DNA of 64,000 bases from Microscillaceae bacterium (GTDB lineage: Bacteria > Bacteroidota > Bacteroidia > Cytophagales > Microscillaceae): the NCBI GenBank assembly GCA_011390205.1, contig JAABSX010000003.1, positions 1 through 64,000 on the forward strand, read 5' to 3'. How positions within the stretch are numbered: position 1 is the stretch's first letter; every line of letters begins with the position of its first letter. The notes beneath the pieces are model-generated. The model searched no databases, had not been told where the DNA came from, and saw only the letters and a program-made list of their open reading frames with translations. Positions 8,084 through 15,766 of this stretch are shown here, one piece after another. The translations under genes and the position numbers were made by a program.

Positions 8084-10459
8084 ATGGAAACAACTACAAT
8101 GAGTGAAAATGGCAAAGTTCCCTTCGGGCAAAAAGTAGCTTTTGGTTTAGGAATGTTAGCGAACCAAATGTTCCCTGCTATCCTTGGGATATTTATGGTT
8201 GTCTTAATCCAAAATCTGGGCTTCCCAGGCTGGATGTTGGGCATTATTTATTTTTTACCAAGGGTTTTTGACTCACTCACTGACCCCATTATGGGCTTTA
8301 TCTCCGACAATACCAAATCAAGATGGGGGCGTAGGCGGCAGTATGTTTTCATAGGAGCAATCATTATGGGGCTTGCCTTTATAGTGATGTGGCAGCTTTA
8401 CAAAGAAGATGGCGTACAGTACAACTTCATGTATTTCTTGCTTTGGTCTTTTGTGTTTTATTTAGGGCTGACCATTTTCAGTGTCCCTTATGTGGCAATG
8501 GGCTACGAAATGAGCAACGATTTCCACGAGCGTACCAACATTATGGCAATTTCCCAATGGATAGGACAGTGGGCTTGGGTCATTGCACCTTGGTTTTGGG
8601 TAATTATGTATGACCCCACATGGTTTCCGACTGCCGAAGCAGCTACACGGCAACTGGCTTTTTGGGTGGGGATTACGTGTATGTTATTTGCGATGGTGCC
8701 TGCCATTTTTATCAAAAGCAAATCCACCCTCCATGAAGATTATTCTCCTTTAAATATCAGAACCATTGGAAGCAGCCTGAAAGAAATCTTAGCAGGTTTT
8801 AAAGAGGCTTTTCAATCAACCCCCTTCAGAAAACTCTGTATTGCTACTTTCTTTATTTTCAATGCTTTTAATACTGTTGCCGCTTTTTCTTTCTTTATTG
8901 TAGTGCATTATCTGTTCCGTGGAAATGCTGAAGAAGCAGGTATTTGGATACCTCTTTTTGGGAGTTTGGGCGCATTGGTAACTACTTTTGCAGTGATTCC
9001 AGTTGTAGCAAGAATGTCTAAGACAATGGGCAAGAAAAAAGCCTTTCTCGTATCCCAAGGCATTTCAATCATTGGCTATATCTTGCTGTGGTTCTTATTT
9101 ATCCCAGGTAAGCCCTATATGTTTATTTTTGCTTTGCCTTTCTTTTCTTTTGGGATTGGTAGTTTATTTACCCTGATGATGTCTATGACCTCTGATGTGA
9201 TAGATTTAGATGAACTCAACACAGGCAAGCGCAGAGAAGGTGTTTTTGGTGCGATTTATTGGTGGATGGTGAAGTTTGGGCTGGCCATTGCAGGGGCTTT
9301 GAGTGGGATTATCCTTGATGTAGTTGGATTCAATGCAGCCATTAGCCCACAGCCTGAGGCTACCCTCATTGGTTTGAGGGCCTTTTACTCAGGAGTGCCC
9401 ATCATAGGCACACTGATTGCCATTGCGATTATGTGGAATTATAACCTAGATGAAGCACGTGCCAGAGAGATTAGTGCCGAATTAGAAAAGCGAAAAGCCA
9501 AGCCAACACCTACAGGTTCTTCATCTTATCGTACTAAGTTGGGCTTACTTACCAGCAATTACTTGGCTTTTGACAGTACCGTAACCACTGATTTTTCTCA
9601 CAAAAGTGAAGAAGAAATCCAATCTATCTTTGCACAGTCTCTGGTAAGTCAAGTACACGGGCTTTGCTTTAGTCCTTACATGGAAAACCAAACCATTGGG
9701 GATATTCTCAGCGAGGCACAAATCCGACGAAGAATGAAAATCATTCAGCCTTACACCCAATGGGTGCGTTCATTTTCTTGCACCGAAGGCAATGAACACA
9801 TCCCTAAAATAGCCCACGAACACGGACTAAAAACCATCGCAGGGGCTTGGATAAGCAATGACAGAGCAAACAACGAGCAAGAAATCAATAACTTGATAGC
9901 GCTTGCCAAAGCAGGACAGGTGGACATTGCGGCAGTAGGCAATGAAGTATTGCTCAGGGGAGAGCTCTCAAAAGATGAATTAATTGGCTACATCAAACGA
10001 GTCAAAGAAGCCCTGCCCAACATGCCTGTGGGCTGTGTAGATACTTATTATCAATTTAGCGAACACCCCGAACTGGTAGAAGCTTGTGATGTGATTCTGG
10101 CGAATTGCTATCCTTTCTGGGAAGGTTATGACATTAGAGAAGCCTCCGCTTATTTGCAAAAAATGTATGCCTTTGTAGAGCAAGCTGCCAAGAATAAAAA
10201 AATAATCATCACCGAAACGGGCTGGCCAAGCCAAGGTAATCCTAATAACCAAGCTGTACCTTCTAAACCCAACGTAATGAAGTACTTCATTGACCTTAAT
10301 AACTGGAGTAAGAAGAAAAACATAGAAGTATTCTACTTCTCTTCTTTTGATGAGGCTTGGAAAGTACACCATGAGGGAGATGTAGGGCAACGCTGGGGTC
10401 TATGGGATAAATTCGAGAAGCCAAAATATACAGAAGAAAAAAAATCACTACTTAAATAA
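8084..10459 (+). CDS. GPH/MFS sugar symporter fused to a C-terminal GH17 glucanase domain
   Basis: A single 791-residue open frame with two parts. Residues 1 to about 465 are a 12-helix glycoside-pentoside-hexuronide:cation symporter. It carries the family signature FDSLTDPIMGFISDNTKSRW and then GRRR after helix 2. After a charged linker (about 466-500, AELEKRKAKPTPTGSSS) comes a GH17 domain (about 500-790) with VGNEVLL (acid/base E621) and ITETGWPS (nucleophile E711). A 12-helix carrier has both termini in the cytoplasm, so the glycosidase should sit at the cytoplasmic mouth of the transporter. The GH17 part is closely similar to the free GH17 protein encoded next (shared HGLCFSPY, RSFSCT, CDVILxNCYPFWEG, FYFSSFDE). 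Inferred role: import of beta-1,3-gluco-oligosaccharides coupled to hydrolysis or transglycosylation, feeding the phosphorylase. The start could be ATG 8084 or 8099. Confidence 0.92.
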   Translation: METTTMSENGKVPFGQKVAFGLGMLANQMFPAILGIFMVVLIQNLGFPGWMLGIIYFLPRVFDSLTDPIMGFISDNTKSRWGRRRQYVFIGAIIMGLAFIVMWQLYKEDGVQYNFMYFLLWSFVFYLGLTIFSVPYVAMGYEMSNDFHERTNIMAISQWIGQWAWVIAPWFWVIMYDPTWFPTAEAATRQLAFWVGITCMLFAMVPAIFIKSKSTLHEDYSPLNIRTIGSSLKEILAGFKEAFQSTPFRKLCIATFFIFNAFNTVAAFSFFIVVHYLFRGNAEEAGIWIPLFGSLGALVTTFAVIPVVARMSKTMGKKKAFLVSQGISIIGYILLWFLFIPGKPYMFIFALPFFSFGIGSLFTLMMSMTSDVIDLDELNTGKRREGVFGAIYWWMVKFGLAIAGALSGIILDVVGFNAAISPQPEATLIGLRAFYSGVPIIGTLIAIAIMWNYNLDEARAREISAELEKRKAKPTPTGSSSYRTKLGLLTSNYLAFDSTVTTDFSHKSEEEIQSIFAQSLVSQVHGLCFSPYMENQTIGDILSEAQIRRRMKIIQPYTQWVRSFSCTEGNEHIPKIAHEHGLKTIAGAWISNDRANNEQEINNLIALAKAGQVDIAAVGNEVLLRGELSKDELIGYIKRVKEALPNMPVGCVDTYYQFSEHPELVEACDVILANCYPFWEGYDIREASAYLQKMYAFVEQAAKNKKIIITETGWPSQGNPNNQAVPSKPNVMKYFIDLNNWSKKKNIEVFYFSSFDEAWKVHHEGDVGQRWGLWDKFEKPKYTEEKKSLLK

Positions 10460-10470
10460 AGTCCCTTAAC

Positions 10471-10569
10471 AGCCCCCACCCCCCGAACAGGGAGTCTTTG
10501 ACTTCATCCCAATCCTCCCCTCATAGGAAGGGAGTCTAAAAAGTTCCCCCTTTGGGGGTAGGGGGCTGA
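10471..10569. repeat. GC-rich palindromic repeat between the fusion and the free GH17 gene
   Basis: A full three-part copy: left arm AGCCCCCACCCCCCGAACAGG, middle CCTCCCCTCATAGGAAGGG, right arm AAGTTCCCCCTTTGGGGGTA followed by GGGGGCT. The right arm is the reverse complement of the left-arm consensus, so the element is a terminal-inverted-repeat palindrome of about 100 bp. Confidence 0.85.
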
Positions 10570-10597
10570 TTAATAACTAACAAATTAATTATTACTT

Positions 10598-11485
10598 ATG
10601 TCATTTAGAAACGCAAAAGTGATGCACCTTACGGGAGTACATCACAAAGATTTAAGTGAAAAGGCGCTGGTCGACCTTTACAACGAAACACTCCAAGCGG
10701 GCATGCATGGCTTGTGTTTTAGCCCTTATGAAGAAGGGCAAAAACCTGGAGACCAGCTTTCTGAGGAACAGATTCAACGGAGGATGCAAGTTATCAAGCC
10801 TTACACAAAGTGGATACGCTCCTTTTCGTGTACGGATGGCAACGAGCTAATCCCCAAAATTGCTAAAGAACATGGCCTAAAAACACTGGTAGGGGCTTGG
10901 CTTGGTGATGACCCCGAAATCAACCAACGTGAAATAGAAGGACTGATTCGTATTGCAAACGAAGGGCTCGTAGATGTTGCAGCAGTGGGCAATGAAGTGA
11001 TGTACCGCAAAGACCTCACCGAAGAGGAGCTGCTAGAGTTTATCTACAAAGTAAAAGAGGCCTTGCCTAGTGATATTCCCGTGGGCTATGTAGATGCTTA
11101 CTATGAATTTGCCCACCGACCCAAAATCACAGAGGCTTGTGATGTCATTCTTTCCAACTGCTACCCCTTCTGGGAAGGCTGCCATTGTGAGTATTCTCTG
11201 CCATACATGAAAGACATGTATCACCAAGCACTGCATGCAGGCAATGGTAAGAAAGTAATCATCACCGAGACAGGCTGGCCTAGCCAAGGCACGAGCTTAC
11301 AGGGAGCTGAACCTTCTGATGCCAATTTTATGAAATACTTCATCAATACCCAGCGATGGTCTAAGGAAGAAGGTATAGAAATCTTTTACTTCTCTTCTTT
11401 TGATGAATCTTGGAAAGTAGGTGCAGAAGGCGACGTAGGGGCTTATTGGGGTATTTGGGACAAAGAAGAAGACCTGAAATACTAA
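10598..11485 (+). CDS. Cytoplasmic GH17 glycosidase (short form)
   Basis: A 295-residue GH17 protein with no signal peptide or membrane segment, starting at ATG 10598. Catalytic candidates are E133 in AVGNEVMY and E224 in ITETGWPS, 91 residues apart, the same short spacing as in the preceding fusion domain (90) and unlike the lipoprotein GH17 (136). It is a paralogue of that fusion domain over its whole length, so one probably arose by duplication. The short GH17 branch includes microbial endo-glucanases and glucanosyltransferases. It would act on oligosaccharides already inside the cell, alongside the phosphorylase. It is the last gene of the cluster and is followed by a strong hairpin. Confidence 0.87.
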   Translation: MSFRNAKVMHLTGVHHKDLSEKALVDLYNETLQAGMHGLCFSPYEEGQKPGDQLSEEQIQRRMQVIKPYTKWIRSFSCTDGNELIPKIAKEHGLKTLVGAWLGDDPEINQREIEGLIRIANEGLVDVAAVGNEVMYRKDLTEEELLEFIYKVKEALPSDIPVGYVDAYYEFAHRPKITEACDVILSNCYPFWEGCHCEYSLPYMKDMYHQALHAGNGKKVIITETGWPSQGTSLQGAEPSDANFMKYFINTQRWSKEEGIEIFYFSSFDESWKVGAEGDVGAYWGIWDKEEDLKY

Positions 11486-11502
11486 AAATTTTATTGATCT
11501 AG

Positions 11503-11552
11503 GCTTTACATACCTGATGGTTTTTCAAAAAATAAAATCAGGTATGTAAGGC
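11503..11552 (+). terminator. Hairpin after the glucan cluster
   Basis: TTACATACCTGAT (11506-11518) pairs perfectly with ATCAGGTATGTAA (11537-11549). One more base on each side extends the stem with a mismatch. The loop is 18 nt. There is no long T-run after it, so termination efficiency is uncertain, but its place 20 bp after the last GH17 stop fits the end of the operon. Confidence 0.6.
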
Positions 11553-11741
11553 AAGATTACGGCACTGCTAGTCGTAATTTATAATCCTGACTACAGAACC
11601 TAAGATTTTTAATCTGCCTAAGCAACATTTTTTAGAGTACTGAGTTTTGGAAACAACAATATTTATTGACCGTATTTAGAGATAATATGGACATAAATAG
11701 ATAATTTCGCAGTTAATATTTCAAAACCAAAAATCATAAGA

Positions 11742-12395
11742 ATGAAGAAGCTAGTTTTTTTAAGTACAATTATTTTGTGGGTCTTCGGTAGTGCTGTTCA
11801 GGTATCTGCCCAAGATGTGCGTCTGGGGGTAACTTTTGCTCCAACGATTTCTTTCAACCAAGCAAACTTTACGCCCAATGATGCAAGCAATGCAGCCAGT
11901 ATAAAATCGGGTTCTGCTGGGATGCGTTTTATCTTTGGCTTGGTTTCAGATTTTAACATCAGTGATGATAAATACTACTTCAGCACAGGTTTGGTATATA
12001 CTACTAAAAAAGCAAGCCTCACACAAGAAGGGCTAACAGATGAAATACACTACAATCTTCAGTACCTTCAAGTGCCAATTACCCTGAAGTTATTCACAAA
12101 TGAGATTGTCCCCTCAGGTAGATTGTTCTTTCAGCTAGGTGGAGGCTTAGAAGTAAAGATTTCTGAAAAAAATAAAACAGAAAATAACACATCCAATGCA
12201 GACCCCATTGATTTCCAAGTGGTAGATGTGCCCCTAATCTTGGCAACAGGGATGGAGTTTGACTTAGGTGAAAACATCCTCTATGGCTCAATAGGATACC
12301 AAAGAGGTCTGGTAAATTCAGCAAAAAAAATAGATGCAGGCGACCTCATCATCCGCAATCAATTATTGACTTTTAATGTAGGTTTCTTTTTTTAG
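11742..12395 (+). CDS. Outer-membrane beta-barrel protein (porin-like family)
   Basis: A 217-residue protein with a signal peptide (MKKLVFLSTIILWVFGS..VSAQ) and alternating hydrophobic strands: RLGVTFAPTISF, MRFIFGLVSDF, YYFSTGLVYTTKKA, LQYLQVPITLKLF, LFFQLGGGLEVKI, ILYGSIGYQRGL. It ends in a C-terminal aromatic strand, LLTFNVGFFF. This pattern is the eight-strand outer-membrane barrel common in Bacteroidota (often annotated porin family or OMP_b-brl_2). The substrate or role is unknown. It has its own upstream gap of about 190 bp after the glucan-cluster hairpin and a strong terminator after it, so it is probably a single-gene unit. Confidence 0.8.
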   Translation: MKKLVFLSTIILWVFGSAVQVSAQDVRLGVTFAPTISFNQANFTPNDASNAASIKSGSAGMRFIFGLVSDFNISDDKYYFSTGLVYTTKKASLTQEGLTDEIHYNLQYLQVPITLKLFTNEIVPSGRLFFQLGGGLEVKISEKNKTENNTSNADPIDFQVVDVPLILATGMEFDLGENILYGSIGYQRGLVNSAKKIDAGDLIIRNQLLTFNVGFFF

Positions 12396-12416
12396 ACCCC
12401 TACAAAATCTTATTCC

Positions 12417-12450
12417 AAAAAGCCTCAAAATATACTTTGAGGCTTTTTTT
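12417..12450 (+). terminator. Rho-independent terminator after the barrel gene
   Basis: AAAAAGCCTCAAA (12417-12429) and TTTGAGGCTTTTT (12436 onward) form a perfect stem with a 6-nt loop, followed by a seven-T run. Confidence 0.9.
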
Positions 12451-12536
12451 ATGCCTTCTCAAAAGACAAAAAGGGGCTTTGTGAGTTAAATGAATAGCAA
12501 AAGTATTTTTCACAAAAAACATAACTATCTAAAATT

Positions 12537-13391
12537 ATGAACAAAGTATGGTTTATCACAGGTTGCTCTACAGGTTTTGGGCGTGAGCTCGCCAAAGTAG
12601 CTGCCCAAAAAGGAGATTTTGTAGTGGCTACTCTCCGAAAAGAAGCTCAAATAGAAGAAATAGAGGCTCTAAATCCAGATAAAATCAAGGGAATTTTATT
12701 AGATGTAACCCACCAAGCACAAATCGAGGCTGGAGTAGCCAAAGCCATAGAGGTCTTTGGGCGCATAGATGTGCTGGTCAATAATGCAGGCTATGGCTCT
12801 ATCGGTGCCATAGAAGAAGTACCCGAAGAAGAAGTAAGAAGGCAGTTTGATGTCAATGTATTCGGTGCAATCGCTATGATTAGAGAAGTAATGCCACACA
12901 TGCGCAAGCAAAAAAGCGGACATATTCTTAACATTACTTCCATTGCGGGCATTCAGGGCTTCCCTGGAGTCGGGATTTACAATGGCTCTAAATTCGCCCT
13001 AGAAGGCATTGGTGAGGCACTTGCCGCCGAGGTAAAGCACTTAGGAATCTATGTTACCAATGTAGAGCCTGGTCCATTCCGTACTGATTGGGCTGGCCGC
13101 TCGGCTACTTTTATCAAGGCAGGCATAGAAGATTACAAAGAATCAGCCCATAAAAACTTGGCTTCTATTGAAGGAAACAGCGGTAAGCAAATCGGAGACC
13201 CTGTGCGTGCAGTAGAGGCAATGTATGCCCTCACAGAGCTAGAGAATCCTCCCGTACATCTTCCCCTCGGTGCACCTGCTTACCACAGAGTACGTACCAA
13301 AGCCACTACTTTCTTGAAAGAAGTAGATGAATTTGAGCACATAGGTTTGCCCACAGACTATACAGAAGATGAACTGGCAAAAATGGGCTAG
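12537..13391 (+). CDS. Short-chain dehydrogenase/reductase
   Basis: A 284-residue classical SDR. It has a Rossmann nucleotide-binding motif TGCSTGFG (residues 8-15), NNAGYG (about 82-87), NITSIAG with the catalytic Ser, and YNGSK with catalytic Tyr and Lys. The next part, VEPGPFRTDW, is the usual substrate-loop region. NAD(P)-dependent oxidoreductase activity is well supported; the substrate is not. The TGCSTGFG...SIAG pattern fits the subgroup often annotated oxidoreductase or short-chain dehydrogenase of unknown substrate. It starts at ATG 12537. It stands alone between two terminators. Confidence 0.9.
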   Translation: MNKVWFITGCSTGFGRELAKVAAQKGDFVVATLRKEAQIEEIEALNPDKIKGILLDVTHQAQIEAGVAKAIEVFGRIDVLVNNAGYGSIGAIEEVPEEEVRRQFDVNVFGAIAMIREVMPHMRKQKSGHILNITSIAGIQGFPGVGIYNGSKFALEGIGEALAAEVKHLGIYVTNVEPGPFRTDWAGRSATFIKAGIEDYKESAHKNLASIEGNSGKQIGDPVRAVEAMYALTELENPPVHLPLGAPAYHRVRTKATTFLKEVDEFEHIGLPTDYTEDELAKMG

Positions 13392-13425
13392 AGAGTTTGT
13401 TCTAATCATCTTGACCTACCAGCAC

Positions 13426-13464
13426 AAACTGGTCAGCGGGAAGTTCCTACTGACCAGTTTTTTA
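13426..13464 (+). terminator. Terminator after the SDR gene, repeated family copy A
   Basis: AAACTGGTCAG (13426-13436) pairs with CTGACCAGTTT (13450-13460), followed by TTT. Almost the same hairpin and flank (CAGTTTTTTATGGCTT) recurs at 14596-14634. Confidence 0.9.
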
Positions 13465-13561
13465 TGGCTTTATGCATTGATTTAGAACTATTTTAGGGCC
13501 AGTACTAAAATAATGCTTCAACTTTACAACCACTTTAATCCAACTGCGTAATACATCCATT

Positions 13562-13939
13562 ATGAAAAAAGTAGATAGCATTTTAGAAGCTTCCTTGATG
13601 ACAATGATATACTGTTTGGCATTGCTATCAGTAGTCAGTCATCACTTTAGTGCTGGTTCTACTTCTTCAGATTACTCCTCAGAAGTACACCCAAGTTATG
13701 TTTCTGCTGACGCCATTGATTTATTTTTTCATGCCGCACAGGTTGAAATCTCGTCAAGTGTGGTCAATAGCAATGTAATTCCTAATTTCAAAAATCAATT
13801 TCAAGGCTTTTCTGCCATCTTACTGCATCAAGAGATTATCTTTGGAAGTGCTTTTCATCAGTACCACAGCACATTCACTAATCTTTTGATTAGGTTTAGA
13901 AAGGCCAACCTCATTTTCCCCTTTCATGATTTCTGGTAG
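13562..13939 (+). CDS. Small hypothetical protein with N-terminal hydrophobic segment
   Basis: A 125-residue protein, not recognised. Residues 9-30 (ILEASLMTMIYCLALLSVVS) are a membrane segment or uncleaved signal. The rest is predicted extracytoplasmic, with His-rich patches (SHHFSAG, FFHAAQ, HQYHSTF) and a C-terminal block LLIRFRKANLIFPFHDFW ending in aromatics. Small Bacteroidota proteins with a terminal FPFHxFW signature occur, but I know of no function. ATG 13562 is preceded by an AT-rich stretch. It has no terminator before the next frame at 14058, so the two may be co-transcribed. Confidence 0.6.
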   Translation: MKKVDSILEASLMTMIYCLALLSVVSHHFSAGSTSSDYSSEVHPSYVSADAIDLFFHAAQVEISSSVVNSNVIPNFKNQFQGFSAILLHQEIIFGSAFHQYHSTFTNLLIRFRKANLIFPFHDFW

Positions 13940-14057
13940 CTCATTTTAAAATTGCTTACTCAAAGTGAAGCAATTCAATTGATTTTTTTGTGGGTTTTGT
14001 CTTTTGGCAAAGCCTAAAACACTTTTTATGTATCAAGAATCAATAAATAATTTTAAA

Positions 14058-14558
14058 ATGAACTTAGAAAACATCCTTCTTAATACCATTTTGGTAGTCC
14101 TTTGTATTATCCCCTTTATTTTAATGGGTAGATTTCAGCAAAGACGTAAAAATCAACTTCTAAAATCTTTAGAGGCCTTGGCTTCGGAGCAAAATGCACA
14201 CATTACACAAAAAGAATTTTGTGGGAATATTGTGATTGGTCTTGATGAAAACAAAAACCTATTGTTTTTCTTTAAGCAAAATAACGCTGATAATAGCCAA
14301 ATAGCAAAACAAGTCATAGACCTCTCAAAAGTAAGTAATTGTAGAATCATCAATACAAGTAAATCTGTCAAAACCAAAGAAGGGAATAATACAACCATAG
14401 AAAAACTTGAGCTGGATTTCTCTTACACTGCGGATAATGAGCCCAACACAATTTTAGAATTTTATGATAAAGAAGAGAAATGGCAACTGAGCGGCGAAGT
14501 GCAGCTCATAGAAAAGTGGGAAAAACTCTTAAAGCCAAGAATCAAAGCATTGGTATAG
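14058..14558 (+). CDS. Hypothetical membrane-anchored protein
   Basis: A 166-residue protein if started at ATG 14058; the frame extends upstream to ATG 14028 or TTG 14004 without adding a recognisable domain. Starting at 14058 puts a single membrane helix at the very N-terminus (ILLNTILVVLCIIPFILMG) followed by a basic stop-transfer segment (RFQQRRKNQ), giving a cytoplasmic soluble domain. That domain alternates strands and helices (GNIVIGLDENKNLLFFFKQ, KLELDFSY, ILEFYD, WEKLLKPRI). The layout of one N-terminal helix followed by a small alpha/beta domain that ends in WxKLLKP is seen in unnamed Bacteroidota proteins. No function can be given. Confidence 0.6.
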   Translation: MNLENILLNTILVVLCIIPFILMGRFQQRRKNQLLKSLEALASEQNAHITQKEFCGNIVIGLDENKNLLFFFKQNNADNSQIAKQVIDLSKVSNCRIINTSKSVKTKEGNNTTIEKLELDFSYTADNEPNTILEFYDKEEKWQLSGEVQLIEKWEKLLKPRIKALV

Positions 14559-14595
14559 GTCAAAATTTAAATTGACTTGGTAGTTTGAAGTATTC

Positions 14596-14634
14596 AACTG
14601 GTCAGAGGGAACCTTCCCGTCTGACCAGTTTTTT
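14596..14634 (+). terminator. Terminator after the 14058-14558 gene, repeated family copy B
   Basis: AACTGGTCAG (14596-14605) pairs with CTGACCAGTT (14621-14630), followed by TTTT. Stem and 3' flank nearly duplicate the hairpin at 13426-13464, while the loop differs (AGGGAACCTTCCCGT). Confidence 0.88.
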
Positions 14635-14848
14635 ATAGCTTCACCAAACCCTCGTGCAGGATTACTGGCTTGTGTTGTGAATAAAAAACATGAAGCAATG
14701 CTTTATTGTACTCTAAATTTTAGGCGATTTTGCTTGAGTTCGATATTAAATTACCAAAGATTTTATTACTGTCAAATATATTTTTTGAGATGGCTTTTTC
14801 GTTCTTTTCTTATATTTTATTTACACACATCTTTAAAAAAATATCCAA

Positions 14849-15451
14849 ATGAGAACTCTTATTCTAATTTTCTTACTTTTAATTCCTAGTATTTCCCACA
14901 GCCAAAGCATCAAAAAATTTTATGATTCTTTTCAGCATGAGAGGCGTAAATCTTGCCAAAATACCAAGACAAATCAGGTACTCATCGATGATAAGAATGC
15001 TTTTATCCAGATTCAAAACCCTGAGATGCCCGGCGATGTGATTCGTTTTAAATGCTTCACAGCACAAGACCAAAGCAAAGTTTTTGGATTTCAGTACGAT
15101 GATTCGCAGCCAGGGATAGGTTTGGAAATAACCAGAACAGAGTTTTATGTGCTTAGGGACAAAAAATGGCAGGAAGTTACCTATGAAGTATATCCTACAC
15201 TTGGGTTTAAGAGTTTTTGGGGCGAGCAGGCATTGCCCAATCAGCAATCACAACAGTTAAACATTGACTTGGTATTGCCCCGAGAAGGTACGACCATTAT
15301 GGTAGAAAGCTCACCCGCAGTCGCTGTACAGTTTCCGTATAATATTCTGCCCAATGGCTATGAAGAAGTGATTCAAAAAAGAAAATACAAAACCATCGAG
15401 CTCAACTGGAATAGCAAAGCAGGTGAATTTGAAATTGGAAGAAAATTCTAG
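14849..15451 (+). CDS. Secreted protein of unknown function
   Basis: A 200-residue protein with a clear signal peptide (MRTLILIFLLLIPSISHS-Q), so periplasmic or exported. The mature part is mainly beta (VIRFKCFTAQDQSKVFGFQ, ITRTEFYVLRDKKWQEVTYEV, TTIMVESSPAVAVQFPYNI, KTIELNWNSKAGEFEIGRKF). There is no lipobox, T9SS tail or recognised motif. The end of the protein (ELNWNSKAGEFEIGRKF) resembles a closing beta sandwich, but I would not name a family. It is separated from the upstream hairpin by about 210 bp. Confidence 0.65.
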   Translation: MRTLILIFLLLIPSISHSQSIKKFYDSFQHERRKSCQNTKTNQVLIDDKNAFIQIQNPEMPGDVIRFKCFTAQDQSKVFGFQYDDSQPGIGLEITRTEFYVLRDKKWQEVTYEVYPTLGFKSFWGEQALPNQQSQQLNIDLVLPREGTTIMVESSPAVAVQFPYNILPNGYEEVIQKRKYKTIELNWNSKAGEFEIGRKF

Positions 15452-15458
15452 TTTTTAT

Positions 15459-15660
15459 ATTGGAGACTGAGTAAAAGTCTTGCATCTAAAATTTGTTTTG
15501 AAGACGAATATCTTTTTGGAATGGAAAATTGAAAATTGAGACTGGAAAATGAGTGAAATATCCGTGCAAGTAGTTGTTCCTACAATTTTCAATTCTCCAT
15601 TTACTTATTTCCTGTAATTTTCCATTTTCAATTCTCCATCTTGGCTAGACAGACTATAAA
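15459..15660. repeat. Composite noncoding repeat with inverted A-rich units
   Basis: The 315-bp gap 15452-15766 holds no gene. Its left part, ATTGGAGACTGAGTAAAAGT then CTTGC, matches the left end of the MITE-like element at 57642. It is followed by direct units of the type TGGAAAATTGAAAATTGAG (from 15522) and inverted units of the type TTTTCAATTCTCCAT (15586-15600 and about 15621-15639). The inverted arms can fold into a long imperfect hairpin. No right terminal inverted repeat is visible, so this looks like a decayed or chimeric element. Confidence 0.65.
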
Positions 15661-15766
15661 GATTGCCAAACAACCAGTTTTCACCTAAAAAAACATCCTT
15701 ACTATTTGGAATAATTCTAAATAAACAGTATCTTGGCTTCTGACTCATCACTAATCATCTATTAAA

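Noticed and set aside
9980-10390. A 136-codon minus-strand frame inside the fusion gene
   Set aside because: It is antisense to the GH17 domain with both catalytic motifs on the plus strand, and it has no recognisable protein features.
14677-14889. A 70-codon plus-strand frame before the secreted protein gene
   Set aside because: Composition dominated by Phe, Tyr and Cys from AT-rich noncoding DNA, and it overlaps the better-supported signal-peptide start at 14849.
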